Assembly: GCA_965230605.1 (NCBI GenBank)
Contig: CBDDLD010000004.1
Span: 1,054,001-1,118,000, forward strand
Length of the DNA stretch: 64,000 nucleotides
Direction: 5' to 3'
From: CBDDLD01 sp965230605
Lineage (GTDB): Bacteria; Bacteroidota; Bacteroidia; Flavobacteriales; Flavobacteriaceae
Shown here one piece after another: positions 18,338 through 26,920 of the stretch (positions are counted from its first letter, which is position 1; each line of letters starts with the position of its first letter). Position numbers and translations under genes: made by a program. The notes below the pieces were generated by a model. The model was not told where the DNA came from. It saw only the letters and a list, made by a program, of their open reading frames with translations, and did no database searches.

Positions 18338-19144
18338 ATGGTAGAGAATATTTTTACACTTTTGATGCTTATCATGCTTCAGGCTGTTCTAGGTTTCGAT
18401 AACTTGTTATACATCTCTTTAGAAAGTAAGAGAGCGCCAAAAGAAGAACAAGCACGTGTTAGGAAAATAGGAATCCTTTTAGCTATTGCATTACGTATAG
18501 GTCTTTTATTTCTGCTAATTAATGTAATTAGCTACTTCGAAAAACCCATATTCTCGTTACCTTTTGAAGGTGTGATTACTGGAGATTTTGACGTCCATAG
18601 TCTTATAGTACTCGGTGGTGGTGGATTTATTATCTATACAGCTATGAAAGAGATATGGCACATGATTGGGGTAAAGGATGTAAAGCATGATATTGAAGGA
18701 AAAGAACGCTCAAGCTCTGTAGGTAAGGTGATCACCATGATAGTTATAATGAATGTTGTGTTTTCATTTGATTCTATATTAAGTGCTATGGCCTTAACTG
18801 ATGTGTTTTGGGTAATGGCCACAGCTATTGTTATTGGGGGATTACTAATGATTTGGTTGGCAGATAAGGTGGCGAACTTCCTAGAGCGTAACCGTATGTA
18901 TGAAGTGTTAGGTCTGTTTATCCTTTTTATTGTAGGGATTATGTTAGTCACCGAAGGTGGAGAATTAGCGCATTTAACCATTTTTGATAATCCGATTGTT
19001 CACATGAGTAAAACAACATTCTATTTTGTTATTGTTGTTTTAGTTGTTGTAGATATTGTTCAAAGCAGATATCAGAAGAAATTAATGCAGGAAGAAAAAT
19101 TCGACACCGGTTATGAAGATGAAAATGGCGAAGACAATAAGTAA
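18338..19144 (+). CDS. TerC-family integral membrane protein
   Basis: Polytopic protein of 268 residues with about seven hydrophobic segments. The acidic intramembrane motifs of the TerC family are present: VLGFDNLLYISL near residues 18-29 and VFSFDSILSAMAL near 145-157. TerC proteins are linked to tellurite resistance and metal (manganese) export in other bacteria; which metal applies here is unknown. The C-terminus is a short acidic tail rich in Glu and Asp. It probably shares a transcript with pssA. Confidence 0.85.
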   Translation: MVENIFTLLMLIMLQAVLGFDNLLYISLESKRAPKEEQARVRKIGILLAIALRIGLLFLLINVISYFEKPIFSLPFEGVITGDFDVHSLIVLGGGGFIIYTAMKEIWHMIGVKDVKHDIEGKERSSSVGKVITMIVIMNVVFSFDSILSAMALTDVFWVMATAIVIGGLLMIWLADKVANFLERNRMYEVLGLFILFIVGIMLVTEGGELAHLTIFDNPIVHMSKTTFYFVIVVLVVVDIVQSRYQKKLMQEEKFDTGYEDENGEDNK

Positions 19145-19150
19145 TCTAGA

Positions 19151-19948
19151 TTACGACGCATACTTTTTATCGATCTCATATAGAGCCATGTAATGTCTTA
19201 TCTTTTCATCTAAGTTTATATTCTCTTTTCTAAGATATCTATGATAGGTACTCATGATGATTCCAGACATGGCCTCAGGATGATAGATCCCTAACTCGTT
19301 AAAGTATTTTGAGAGTCTAGAGCCTTCTTTAAGTTGCCAATTGGTTCTCATCCATCTACCAATACCACTTAAATGATTAGCCGATGCGTACTCTTTTTCA
19401 GTGAGTTTTAATATTTTTTCCTTAACACTATCAATGTATATTTTATCTAGGCTTAAAAAACAATCTTTAATGTCTTTAGGAATATAATATCCTCTCAAAC
19501 TATCTGTGGTATATCTGACCTTATCTTCTTCATTATGCCTTTGCTGTCTGGCCTTAAGTTGTCTAAGCACTTTATCGTGATCAATAGGGGAATTATTCAG
19601 TTTTAACCTGTAACATCTTAAAACAACTTCTATCATATGATTAGGAAGAGCTAACCCTTTTTTCTCATAATACACTGTAAATCTTGTTTTCTTTAAATGT
19701 CCTTGGGATCTAACAAAAAACCAGTTATTCATAACATCAAATTCGTCTGAAGCATGGGAGTAAAAGTTTAGTAAACTATCCGGGGTTATACCAGAAAGCT
19801 TGCTTTTAGTGTCTTCTGATAGTTTTCTGTCTAGTAATTGTAAGGCATGATTAATATCTCTAGGCGGGTTAGAAAATAATTGCTTGTAGAATACCATAAT
19901 TGATGGTAAAGCAAAAGATTCAACTTTTGGTGTGATTGTAGTTTTCAT
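19151..19948 (-). CDS. Hypothetical protein with C-terminal DUF6794-like domain
   Basis: Cytoplasmic protein of about 265 residues without signal or membrane segment. The N-terminal half is not recognised. The C-terminal part (about 160-255), with YYIPKDIKDCFLSLDKIY, GIGRWMRTNWQLKEGSRL, SKYFNELGIYHPEAMSG and SGIIMSTYHRYLRKE, looks like DUF6794. I recall that domain from small stand-alone proteins of unknown function; here it is fused to an extra domain. I chose the ATG at 19948; the longer frame from 19969 needs a TTG. It is convergent with the TerC gene, and both stop codons lie in the palindrome GTAATCTAGATTAC (19141-19154). Confidence 0.6.
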   Translation of the reverse strand: MKTTITPKVESFALPSIMVFYKQLFSNPPRDINHALQLLDRKLSEDTKSKLSGITPDSLLNFYSHASDEFDVMNNWFFVRSQGHLKKTRFTVYYEKKGLALPNHMIEVVLRCYRLKLNNSPIDHDKVLRQLKARQQRHNEEDKVRYTTDSLRGYYIPKDIKDCFLSLDKIYIDSVKEKILKLTEKEYASANHLSGIGRWMRTNWQLKEGSRLSKYFNELGIYHPEAMSGIIMSTYHRYLRKENINLDEKIRHYMALYEIDKKYAS

Positions 19949-20074
19949 TTGATTGACTTTGATACTCAATATTAAATCGAGTTTTGATTTTTAAAAAGGG
20001 ATAATGAGTGAAATACCCTTTTCAATGAGTAAAGTGAATCTCTGAATGTTTGAAACTAAGTAGGGGGCATAGAC

Positions 20075-20815
20075 CTAAAACTCTAGCTTCTTTTTACGAA
20101 GCTCGAAGTTTTGGCCCAGATAGACTTTACGTACCATTTCATCAGCAGCTAATTCTTCAGGTTTACCAGCTTTTAGAATACTACCTTCAAACATTAAATA
20201 CGTGCGGTCTGTAATGGCAAGTGTCTCTTGGACATTATGGTCGGTAATTAGGATACCGATATTTTTTTTGGTGAGCTTAGCAATAATACGCTGAATATCT
20301 TCTACAGCCACAGGATCTACACCCGCAAACGGCTCATCCAATAGTATAAAGCTTGGATCCGTAGCAAGAGCACGTGCAATTTCGGTACGACGACGCTCAC
20401 CACCAGAAAGTAAATCACCACGATTTGTTCTAATGTGCCCTAAACCAAATTCTTCGATTAGGGATTCCATTTTAGCATGCTGTTCTTTTTTGCTGAGTTT
20501 TGTGAGTTGAAGCACGCTAAGAATATTGTCTTCAATACTTAATTTTCTGAATACAGAAGCTTCCTGTGCTAAATACCCAATTCCGTTTTGAGCACGCTTA
20601 TACATTGGATATTTTGTAATATTAGTATCTTCTAAAAATATTCGCCCGCCATTGGGTTTTACGATACCTACAATCATATAAAAGGAGGTTGTTTTACCCG
20701 CACCATTGGGACCAAGTAAACCTACAATCTCTCCCTGATTTACCTCCAGAGAGACATCTTTAACCACCTTACGTCCACTGTAGGACTTCATTAAATTTTC
20801 GGCACGTAACTTCAT
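20075..20815 (-). CDS. lptB: LPS export ABC transporter ATP-binding protein
   Basis: Cytoplasmic ATPase that powers extraction of lipopolysaccharide from the inner membrane by LptFGC. The 246-residue protein has Walker A GPNGAGKT (about 35-42), Q-loop YLAQEASVFRKLS, signature LLSGGERRRTEIARAL, Walker B FILLDEPFAGVDP and the switch histidine in LITDHNVQE. YLAQEASVFRKLS and the C-terminal YLGQNFE separate LptB from branched amino-acid transporter ATPases. It lies 85 bases downstream of the carboxymuconolactone-decarboxylase-type gene and may have its own promoter. Confidence 0.95.
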   Translation of the reverse strand: MKLRAENLMKSYSGRKVVKDVSLEVNQGEIVGLLGPNGAGKTTSFYMIVGIVKPNGGRIFLEDTNITKYPMYKRAQNGIGYLAQEASVFRKLSIEDNILSVLQLTKLSKKEQHAKMESLIEEFGLGHIRTNRGDLLSGGERRRTEIARALATDPSFILLDEPFAGVDPVAVEDIQRIIAKLTKKNIGILITDHNVQETLAITDRTYLMFEGSILKAGKPEELAADEMVRKVYLGQNFELRKKKLEF

Positions 20816-20900
20816 CTACTAATAATTATTTATCGGAGACCAGATGTTTAAACGCTAAAAATAGTAAAAACATATCTTCTCCTTAAGTTTTAGGACAAGT

Positions 20901-21248
20901 TTAACCTTGCTGCTCTAAAGCATCCCAGTATTCGTAGGCACGTCTCAAATGAGGGACTACAATTGTGCCACCAACTAGAGTTCCAATACCTAAGGTTTCT
21001 GCGATTTCGGCTTTGGTAATACCTTCCTTATAACAGGTTTCTAAATGGTATCTAATACAATCGTCACAGCGTAAAACAGTAGAAGCTACTAAGCCTAATA
21101 GCTCCTTAGTTTTTACATCTAGAGCACCAGCCTGATAGGCATTAGTGTCTAAGTTAAAAATACGCTTGATAATCTTGTTGTTATCAGTCAAGATTTTTTC
21201 GTTCATCTTAGTACGATAATCATTAAATTCTTTTACAATATCAGACAT
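20901..21248 (-). CDS. Carboxymuconolactone decarboxylase-family (AhpD-like) protein
   Basis: All-helical protein of 115 residues of the AhpD-like superfamily. The redox motif Cys61-Asp-Asp-Cys64 followed by His68 (RCDDCIRYH) is intact, as in alkylhydroperoxidase-type members, so a peroxidase or disulfide role is more likely than decarboxylation. KAEIAETLGIGTLVGG after it is the usual second helix. Its start overlaps tatC by eight bases, placing it in the kdsD-tatC transcript. The physiological substrate is unknown. Confidence 0.85.
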   Translation of the reverse strand: MSDIVKEFNDYRTKMNEKILTDNNKIIKRIFNLDTNAYQAGALDVKTKELLGLVASTVLRCDDCIRYHLETCYKEGITKAEIAETLGIGTLVGGTIVVPHLRRAYEYWDALEQQG

Positions 21249-22068
21249 GGCTTTTATTTAAATTTCGTTTTTGTCTTTTTACAACTACAGCAGATATGTA
21301 TATACTTATTTGATATAAGATCAATATAGGTATGGCCACAATAACCTGACTGGTGATATCGGGTGGTGTAATAATGGCAGCTAAAATTAACACGACAACA
21401 AGTGCATATTTTCTATACGTTCTCAAGAATTTTGGTGTAACCAGTCCTACTTTAGTTAAAAAAAAGATCACAATAGGTAACTCAAACACGATACCAGAGG
21501 CTAGCGATGAGGACCTCACAATAGCAATTACAGAACTTAGGTCAAATTCGTTAATCACTTTATCACTAATACTATAATTTGCAAGGAAGTTTAAGGATAA
21601 AGGTGTAATTACATAATATCCAAACAATACGCCCAAGAAGAATAAAAGTGATGAGACTACAATAAATCCTCTGGAGTTTTTACGTTCATTAGGTTTCATG
21701 CCTGGGCTAATAAATCGCCATAATTGATATATAACATAAGGAAACGCAATGATGATCCCTGCATATACTGATGTCCATATATGTGCAGAAAATTGCCCTG
21801 CTACTGTTCTATTTTGAATACTAAATGGGAATTCTTGAGCACAAAAAGTAGTTTCAACACCTATAAACTGCGACATACTACACAACCATCTGTACGTTGG
21901 GAAAGTCATATATGTAGGACCAAAAATAACAGTGTTGAAAATGAAGTTCTTAAAAATGAATGCCAAAGTTGCAGCAATAACAACACCAATAGTTGCTCGT
22001 ACGAGGTGCCATCTTAAATCTTCAAGATGGTCTAAAAAAGACATTTCATTTACATTTTTCTTTGTCAT
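21241..22068 (-). CDS. tatC: Twin-arginine translocase subunit TatC
   Basis: Membrane receptor of the Tat pathway for folded proteins. The 275-residue protein begins with the TatC signature MSFLDHLEDLRWHLVRA (about 9-25), has six predicted membrane segments and the conserved FISPGMKPNERK loop. About 45 residues between the first segments (TFPTYRWLCSMSQFIGVE and on) form a longer periplasmic loop than in Escherichia coli TatC. No tatA or tatB is nearby, so those genes must be elsewhere. It overlaps kdsD by one base. Confidence 0.95.
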   Translation of the reverse strand: MTKKNVNEMSFLDHLEDLRWHLVRATIGVVIAATLAFIFKNFIFNTVIFGPTYMTFPTYRWLCSMSQFIGVETTFCAQEFPFSIQNRTVAGQFSAHIWTSVYAGIIIAFPYVIYQLWRFISPGMKPNERKNSRGFIVVSSLLFFLGVLFGYYVITPLSLNFLANYSISDKVINEFDLSSVIAIVRSSSLASGIVFELPIVIFFLTKVGLVTPKFLRTYRKYALVVVLILAAIITPPDITSQVIVAIPILILYQISIYISAVVVKRQKRNLNKSHV

Positions 22069-23033
22069 TATATAATGCCTTCTTTTATAAGGTCATGTAA
22101 GTGCACAACACCTGCATAGTTTCCATTGTCTTCAACCAAAAGCTGAGAGATTTCATTTTCTTCCATAAGTTCTTTGGCATCTACAGCCATTGCATTTACA
22201 TCAATACATTTGGGTTGCCCTCCCATAATATCCTTAGCTTTTAGGTCAGAGAAATCAATACTCTTACTTAGCATACGTCTAAGATCACCATCAGTAATAA
22301 TACCAAGTATTTTATTGTTTTCAACAACAGCAGTAACGCCTAGCATTTTTTCAGAGATTTCTACAATAACTTGTTTAACACTGGCTTCTAGGGTGACTTG
22401 TGGTTTTTGGTTCTGAGATGAAAGATCATTAACACGTAAGTATAGTCGCTTTCCTAAAGCACCGCCGGGATGATATTTTGCAAAGTCTTTACTAGAAAAC
22501 CCTCTAAGTTCTAAAAGACAAACAGCTAAAGCATCTCCAATAACTAATTGAGCTGTAGTACTGGTGGTCGGTGCCAGATTATTTGGGCACGCCTCTTGAG
22601 AAACATAAGCATTTAAAACATAGTCAGCTTGCTGACCTAAAAACGAATCTTTGTTTCCGGTAATGGCGATCATAGTGTTGTTCGCATTTTTTATTAACGG
22701 TACCAAGACTTTAATCTCTGGGGTATTACCACTTTTTGAGATACAAATTACAACATCGTCCTTAAGAATTAGTCCAAGGTCACCGTGTATAGCATCAGCA
22801 GCATGCATAAAAACAGAAGGAGTCCCTGTAGAGTTTAATGTAGCTACAATTTTATTAGCAATAATGGCACTTTTACCTATACCTGTAATAATAACTCGTC
22901 CCTTAGAATTGTATATCAATTCGGTGACTTCAGCGAAATCATCGGTTAATAAGTTAGAGAGGTTTGATATGGCTTCACTTTCAAGTTTTATAGTGCTTTT
23001 TGCGGTCTGCAAAATCGATTCTCGGATGTTCAA
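22068..23033 (-). CDS. kdsD: Arabinose-5-phosphate isomerase (KpsF/GutQ/KdsD family)
   Basis: Interconverts ribulose-5-phosphate and arabinose-5-phosphate, the first step to Kdo for lipopolysaccharide. The SIS domain (about 40-180) shows VIITGIGKSAIIANKI, MHAADAIHGDLGL and ISKSGNTPE; KYHPGGALGKRLYLRV is the family-specific link to two CBS domains (about 200-321). GTPSVFMHAADAIHGDLG contains the catalytic histidine region. It heads the kdsD-tatC-CMD transcript; a perfect TAAATTTG box lies at 23056-23063 on the minus strand. Confidence 0.93.
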   Translation of the reverse strand: MNIRESILQTAKSTIKLESEAISNLSNLLTDDFAEVTELIYNSKGRVIITGIGKSAIIANKIVATLNSTGTPSVFMHAADAIHGDLGLILKDDVVICISKSGNTPEIKVLVPLIKNANNTMIAITGNKDSFLGQQADYVLNAYVSQEACPNNLAPTTSTTAQLVIGDALAVCLLELRGFSSKDFAKYHPGGALGKRLYLRVNDLSSQNQKPQVTLEASVKQVIVEISEKMLGVTAVVENNKILGIITDGDLRRMLSKSIDFSDLKAKDIMGGQPKCIDVNAMAVDAKELMEENEISQLLVEDNGNYAGVVHLHDLIKEGII

Positions 23034-23055
23034 AACTTTTGTTTTTTGAGTTTCA

Positions 23056-23063
23056 CAAATTTA
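23056..23063 (-). promoter_or_regulatory. -7 promoter box for kdsD operon
   Basis: The minus strand reads TAAATTTG, a full match to the Bacteroidota -7 consensus TAnnTTTG, 22 bases before the kdsD start. No TTG -33 element is obvious at the usual 19-21 base spacing. Confidence 0.5.
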
Positions 23064-23118
23064 AAGAAATTGTTATCTTTAAACTTATTGCAAATATATA
23101 AAATACTAATAGGGATTA

Positions 23119-25323
23119 ATGAGTAGTATTACAGAAATTGATCTGCATTCTGAACTTAAAAAATACTTCGGTTTTTCTACTTTCAAAGGACTTCAGGAAG
23201 ATGTAATAAAGAATGTAGTTGCAGGGAATAACACCTTTGTTATAATGCCAACAGGTGGAGGGAAATCATTGTGCTATCAATTACCTGCACTAATCAAAGA
23301 AGGAACGGCTATAGTAGTATCACCTCTAATTGCCTTAATGAAGAATCAGGTAGACGCTATAAGAGGTGTTTCAGAGCATGAAGGCGTGGCACATGTTTTA
23401 AACTCATCATTAAATAAAACAGAAGTTAAACGTGTTAAAGAGGATATCGTTAATGGTATAACGAAATTATTATATGTTGCCCCAGAGTCGTTAACTAAAG
23501 AAGAACATGTAGAATTTCTAAGATCTGTACCTATATCTTTTATGGCAGTTGATGAAGCACATTGTATCAGTGAATGGGGGCACGATTTTAGACCAGAATA
23601 TAGAAACCTACGACATATTATAAAACGTATTGGGGATAACATCCCTATTATAGGTCTTACTGCGACTGCTACGCCGAAAGTACAGGAAGACATTCTTAAA
23701 AGTCTTGGTATTCCGGAAGCGGTTAAGTTTAAAGCTTCTTTTAATAGACCAAATCTATATTACGAGGTACGACCAAAAACTAAAAATGTAGATGCGGATA
23801 TTATTAGGTTTATTAAACAAAATCAAGGGAAATCCGGAATTGTATACTGTTTAAGTCGCAAGCGAGTAGAAGAATTGGCTCAGGTACTTCAGGTTAATGG
23901 CATTAATGCTGTACCATATCATGCAGGACTCGATGCTAAGACCAGAGTAAAGCATCAAGATATGTTTTTGATGGAAGAAGCAGATGTCGTTGTGGCTACT
24001 ATAGCGTTCGGAATGGGTATTGATAAACCTGATGTGCGATTTGTAATTCATCATGATATTCCAAAAAGTATAGAAAGCTATTATCAGGAAACTGGTAGAG
24101 CAGGGCGTGACGGTGGAGAAGGACACTGCCTGGCCTTTTATGCTTATAAGGATATAGAGAAACTAGAGAAATTCATGTCTGGGAAGCCAGTTGCTGAACA
24201 AGAAATTGGACATGCATTACTTCAAGAAGTTGTTGCTTATGCAGAGACTTCAATATCTAGACGTAAATTCATTCTACATTATTTCGGAGAAGAGTTTGAT
24301 AATGATACCGGAGAAGGAGGCGATATGGACGATAATGTCAGACACCCTAAAACTCAAAAAGAGGCAAAAGACGACGTTTGTGTGATTTTAGATGTGGTAG
24401 ACAAAACGAATGAAAAGTATAAGTCTAAAGATCTAGTTCAGGTTATTGTTGGTAATTCTAATGCATTAATAAGTTCTCATAAAACTGATACACAACCTTT
24501 CTTCGGAGTTGGTAAAGACAAAGACTCAAAACATTGGATGGCACTCATACGTCAGCTATTGGTACCACATCTTTTAAAGAAAGATATCGAAACCTATGGA
24601 GTGATAAGACTCACTGATGCTGGTCGTGCTTATATGGCTTCGCCAACATCGTTTATGATGACTGAAGACCATATTTACGATGAGGAAAGTGATGATAGTA
24701 TTATTACCAATGCTAAGTCAGGGTCTGCATCGGCAGATGAAAAACTGATGGCAATGCTCAAAGATTTGAGAAAACAAAATGCTAAAAGACTAGGTGTGCC
24801 CCCATTTGTAATTTTCCAAGACCCATCGTTAGAGGATATGGCGCTCAAATACCCTACTAATATTGAAGAGTTAAGTAAGGTGCATGGTGTAGGAGAGAGT
24901 AAGGCTAAAAAATACGGTGGAGATTTCGTGGAATTAATAGCACATTATGTTGAAGAAAACGATATTATAAGACCTGAAGACATGGTAGTGAAGTCTACCG
25001 GAATGAATTCAGCTCTTAAATTATATATCATCCAAAACATAGATAGAAAATTACCTCTAAGTGATATTGCAGAGTCTAAGGGTATGGAGATGCCAAACTT
25101 CATTAAAGAAATGGAAGCTATTGTTTTCTCTGGTACAAAACTCAATATAGATTACTGGATTGATGAGATCTTAGATGAGGATCAACAAGAAGAAATTCAC
25201 GACTATTTTATGGAATCTGAAACTGATAAGATATCTGAAGCTATCGAAGAATTTGATGGGGATTATGAAGAAGACGAATTACGTCTTTATCGCATCAAAT
25301 TCATGAGCGAAGTCGCCAACTAA
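23119..25323 (+). CDS. recQ: ATP-dependent DNA helicase RecQ
   Basis: 3'-5' helicase for recombination and fork repair. Walker A PTGGGKS at 44-50, DEAHCISEWGHDFRPEY near 144, the aromatic-rich loop, the GLTATATPKVQED motif and QETGRAGRDG (motif VI) are intact; an HRDC-like domain occupies about 565-610 (LSKVHGVGESKAKKYG). The usual zinc-binding segment after SRRKFILHYFGEEF lacks its cysteines: it reads FDNDTGEGGDMDDNVRHP instead. A helical extension of about 100 residues with an acidic end follows HRDC. It is divergent from kdsD. Confidence 0.95.
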   Translation: MSSITEIDLHSELKKYFGFSTFKGLQEDVIKNVVAGNNTFVIMPTGGGKSLCYQLPALIKEGTAIVVSPLIALMKNQVDAIRGVSEHEGVAHVLNSSLNKTEVKRVKEDIVNGITKLLYVAPESLTKEEHVEFLRSVPISFMAVDEAHCISEWGHDFRPEYRNLRHIIKRIGDNIPIIGLTATATPKVQEDILKSLGIPEAVKFKASFNRPNLYYEVRPKTKNVDADIIRFIKQNQGKSGIVYCLSRKRVEELAQVLQVNGINAVPYHAGLDAKTRVKHQDMFLMEEADVVVATIAFGMGIDKPDVRFVIHHDIPKSIESYYQETGRAGRDGGEGHCLAFYAYKDIEKLEKFMSGKPVAEQEIGHALLQEVVAYAETSISRRKFILHYFGEEFDNDTGEGGDMDDNVRHPKTQKEAKDDVCVILDVVDKTNEKYKSKDLVQVIVGNSNALISSHKTDTQPFFGVGKDKDSKHWMALIRQLLVPHLLKKDIETYGVIRLTDAGRAYMASPTSFMMTEDHIYDEESDDSIITNAKSGSASADEKLMAMLKDLRKQNAKRLGVPPFVIFQDPSLEDMALKYPTNIEELSKVHGVGESKAKKYGGDFVELIAHYVEENDIIRPEDMVVKSTGMNSALKLYIIQNIDRKLPLSDIAESKGMEMPNFIKEMEAIVFSGTKLNIDYWIDEILDEDQQEEIHDYFMESETDKISEAIEEFDGDYEEDELRLYRIKFMSEVAN

Positions 25324-25325
25324 TC

Positions 25326-25772
25326 TTAGTTCTTCTTATATATCTTAAACTCTATCCGGTGTTTCTTGCTAGTCAATGTTAGCATTTCAATATTAGACCG
25401 TGTTATTTTCTTTATATCTGCTTTTTCAATTTGAAAATCAATCCTAGTGATACTTCTGTTTGGGACATCGGAGTACTCTGATTCCAATTCTACCATATCA
25501 GAATCTAAGTGTAGATCAATAGATTTTCCTACAATATGAAGCTTAGCGCCTTTAATAGTCTTAATATGAAAACCACCTACAATAATGGTTTGCATAAAGT
25601 GATATCCTCCAAGCTCATCCCATCCGGCATACATGACATTTTCTGATGATATAGCTAAAGGCTCATCTTTAATATCATTAATGATAGTTTCAGTAGGATT
25701 ATCAATCTGTGGTTTTTCCGAAGGGCTCTTTTGTCCAAATGCAGCTTTTAACTTAGTTAGTGAAAATTTCAT
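25326..25772 (-). CDS. Hypothetical protein, beta-rich
   Basis: 148-residue protein without signal peptide or membrane segment. After a basic N-terminal stretch (FSLTKLKAAFGQKSPSEKP) it is mostly alternating beta-type sequence: MYAGWDELGGYHFMQTIIVG, GGFHIKTIKGAKLHI and RIDFQIEKADIKKI. I do not recognise a family. It is convergent with recQ (two bases apart) and shares its upstream region with the divergent isomerase gene. A good promoter exists for it at 25790-25821. No function can be given. Confidence 0.7.
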   Translation of the reverse strand: MKFSLTKLKAAFGQKSPSEKPQIDNPTETIINDIKDEPLAISSENVMYAGWDELGGYHFMQTIIVGGFHIKTIKGAKLHIVGKSIDLHLDSDMVELESEYSDVPNRSITRIDFQIEKADIKKITRSNIEMLTLTSKKHRIEFKIYKKN

Positions 25773-25789
25773 ATAGAATTAATTTTTGG

Positions 25790-25821
25790 CAAAACTAAAC
25801 TTTAAGACGGCTTTATACAAA
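25790..25821 (-). promoter_or_regulatory. Bacteroidota-type promoter for the 25326-25772 gene
   Basis: On the minus strand a TTTG (25818-25821) is followed after 20 bases by TAGTTTTG (25790-25797). This fits the -33/-7 arrangement of Bacteroidota sigma-ABfr promoters, and the start codon follows 17 bases later. Confidence 0.6.
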
Positions 25822-25850
25822 TGAATGTACAATCTTCAAAAGGAGTTCAT

Positions 25851-25858
25851 TATCTTTG
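25851..25858 (+). promoter_or_regulatory. -7 promoter box for the cyclophilin-FKBP gene
   Basis: TATCTTTG matches TAnnTTTG exactly and lies 24 bases before ATG 25883. Because the in-frame TTG at 25856 is inside this box, it cannot be the start codon of a transcript made from it. Confidence 0.6.
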
Positions 25859-25882
25859 CATCTTCAAATAAAACAAAAGAAA

Positions 25883-26815
25883 ATGCAAGACGGTTTATAC
25901 GCAAAATTTAACACGAATAAAGGTGGTATATTAGTTAATCTGGAATTTGAAAAAACGCCGGGAACTGTAGGGAATTTTGTTGCTTTAGCTGAAGGAAATT
26001 TAGAAAATTCAGCCAAAAAACAAGGGAACCCATACTATGACGGATTAAAGTTTCATAGAGTGATTCCTGATTTTATGATTCAAGGAGGATGCCCTCTAGG
26101 AACAGGAACAGGTAATCCTGGATATCAATTTGATGACGAATTTCATTCAGATTTAAGGCATGATGGTCCAGGTGTATTATCAATGGCTAATGCAGGTCCT
26201 GGAACAAATGGAAGTCAATTTTTTATCACACATGTGGAAACACCTTGGTTAGATGGGAAGCATACTGTGTTTGGAAAAGTTATTGAAGGGCAGGATGTTG
26301 TTGATAACGTTGCACAAGATGACTTAATTAATTCAGTCGAAATTATAAGAGTGGGTGCTGCTGCAGAAGGCTATAATGCTATAGAAGCATTCCGTACATT
26401 TGAAGGTGCTAGAGAGAAACGTATAGCTGCTGAAAAAGCTGCGCGTGAAGCTGAATTAGATAAATTAGCGACTGGTTTCGAGAAGACAGAGAGCGGCTTA
26501 CGATATCAAATTATACAAAAAGGAGATGGTGCAAAGGCAGAGCATGGTAAGACTGTAGCTGTGCATTACAAAGGACAATTAGCTGATGGCACTGTGTTTG
26601 ATTCATCTTATAAAAGAAATCAACCGATAGAATTTCCGATAGGGGTTGGACAAGTGATTCCTGGATGGGATGAAGGTATTGCGCTATTACAAGTTGGTGA
26701 TAAGGCACGTTTGGTGATTCCTAGTGATTTAGGTTATGGAGTAAGAGGTGCAGGAGGAGTAATACCACCAAATGCAACTTTAGTTTTTGATGTAGAGTTA
26801 ATGGATGTAAAGTAA
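25883..26815 (+). CDS. Peptidyl-prolyl isomerase: cyclophilin-FKBP fusion
   Basis: Two-domain proline isomerase of about 310 residues, without signal peptide, so cytoplasmic. The cyclophilin domain (about 1-165) has KFHRVIPDFMIQGG, with the Arg, Phe and Gln of the active site, and NGSQFFITHVETPWLDGKHT. A charged helix (EKRIAAEKAAREAEL) links it to an FKBP domain (about 210-310) with VAVHYKGQLADGTVFDSS, IEFPIGVGQVIPGWDEG and GYGVRGAGGVIPPNATL. Both active sites look intact. The ATG at 25883 is chosen because the upstream TTG lies within the promoter box. It is monocistronic, closed by a clear terminator. Confidence 0.93.
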   Translation: MQDGLYAKFNTNKGGILVNLEFEKTPGTVGNFVALAEGNLENSAKKQGNPYYDGLKFHRVIPDFMIQGGCPLGTGTGNPGYQFDDEFHSDLRHDGPGVLSMANAGPGTNGSQFFITHVETPWLDGKHTVFGKVIEGQDVVDNVAQDDLINSVEIIRVGAAAEGYNAIEAFRTFEGAREKRIAAEKAAREAELDKLATGFEKTESGLRYQIIQKGDGAKAEHGKTVAVHYKGQLADGTVFDSSYKRNQPIEFPIGVGQVIPGWDEGIALLQVGDKARLVIPSDLGYGVRGAGGVIPPNATLVFDVELMDVK

Positions 26816-26862
26816 TTCTTAGGCTTTTATTTCTTAAACGGTAACATAAAACGAATAAAATC

Positions 26863-26889
26863 GTCTCATCATTAGATGAGACTTTTTTT
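26863..26889 (+). terminator. Intrinsic terminator after the cyclophilin-FKBP gene
   Basis: Perfect 8-bp stem GTCTCATC / GATGAGAC with loop ATTA, followed by seven T. It ends the isomerase transcript before the TPR lipoprotein gene. Confidence 0.85.
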
Positions 26890-26920
26890 GTCTTATAAAT
26901 TACCAATCAATCAATTCAAA

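Noticed and set aside
19141..19154. GTAATCTAGATTAC palindrome as terminator of the convergent genes
   Set aside because: It has no loop or T-run and contains both stop codons; probably chance from the TAA/TTA context.
20901..21248. True carboxymuconolactone decarboxylase of protocatechuate breakdown
   Set aside because: It keeps the CxxC-x3-H redox motif of AhpD-like proteins and has no aromatic-degradation neighbours.
22651..23049. Open frame of 132 codons antisense to kdsD
   Set aside because: Mirror of the conserved SIS domain; hydrophobic look is a by-product of the opposite-strand codons.
25856..25858. TTG as start of the cyclophilin-FKBP gene
   Set aside because: It is within the TATCTTTG promoter box, and ATG 25883 begins the conserved domain.
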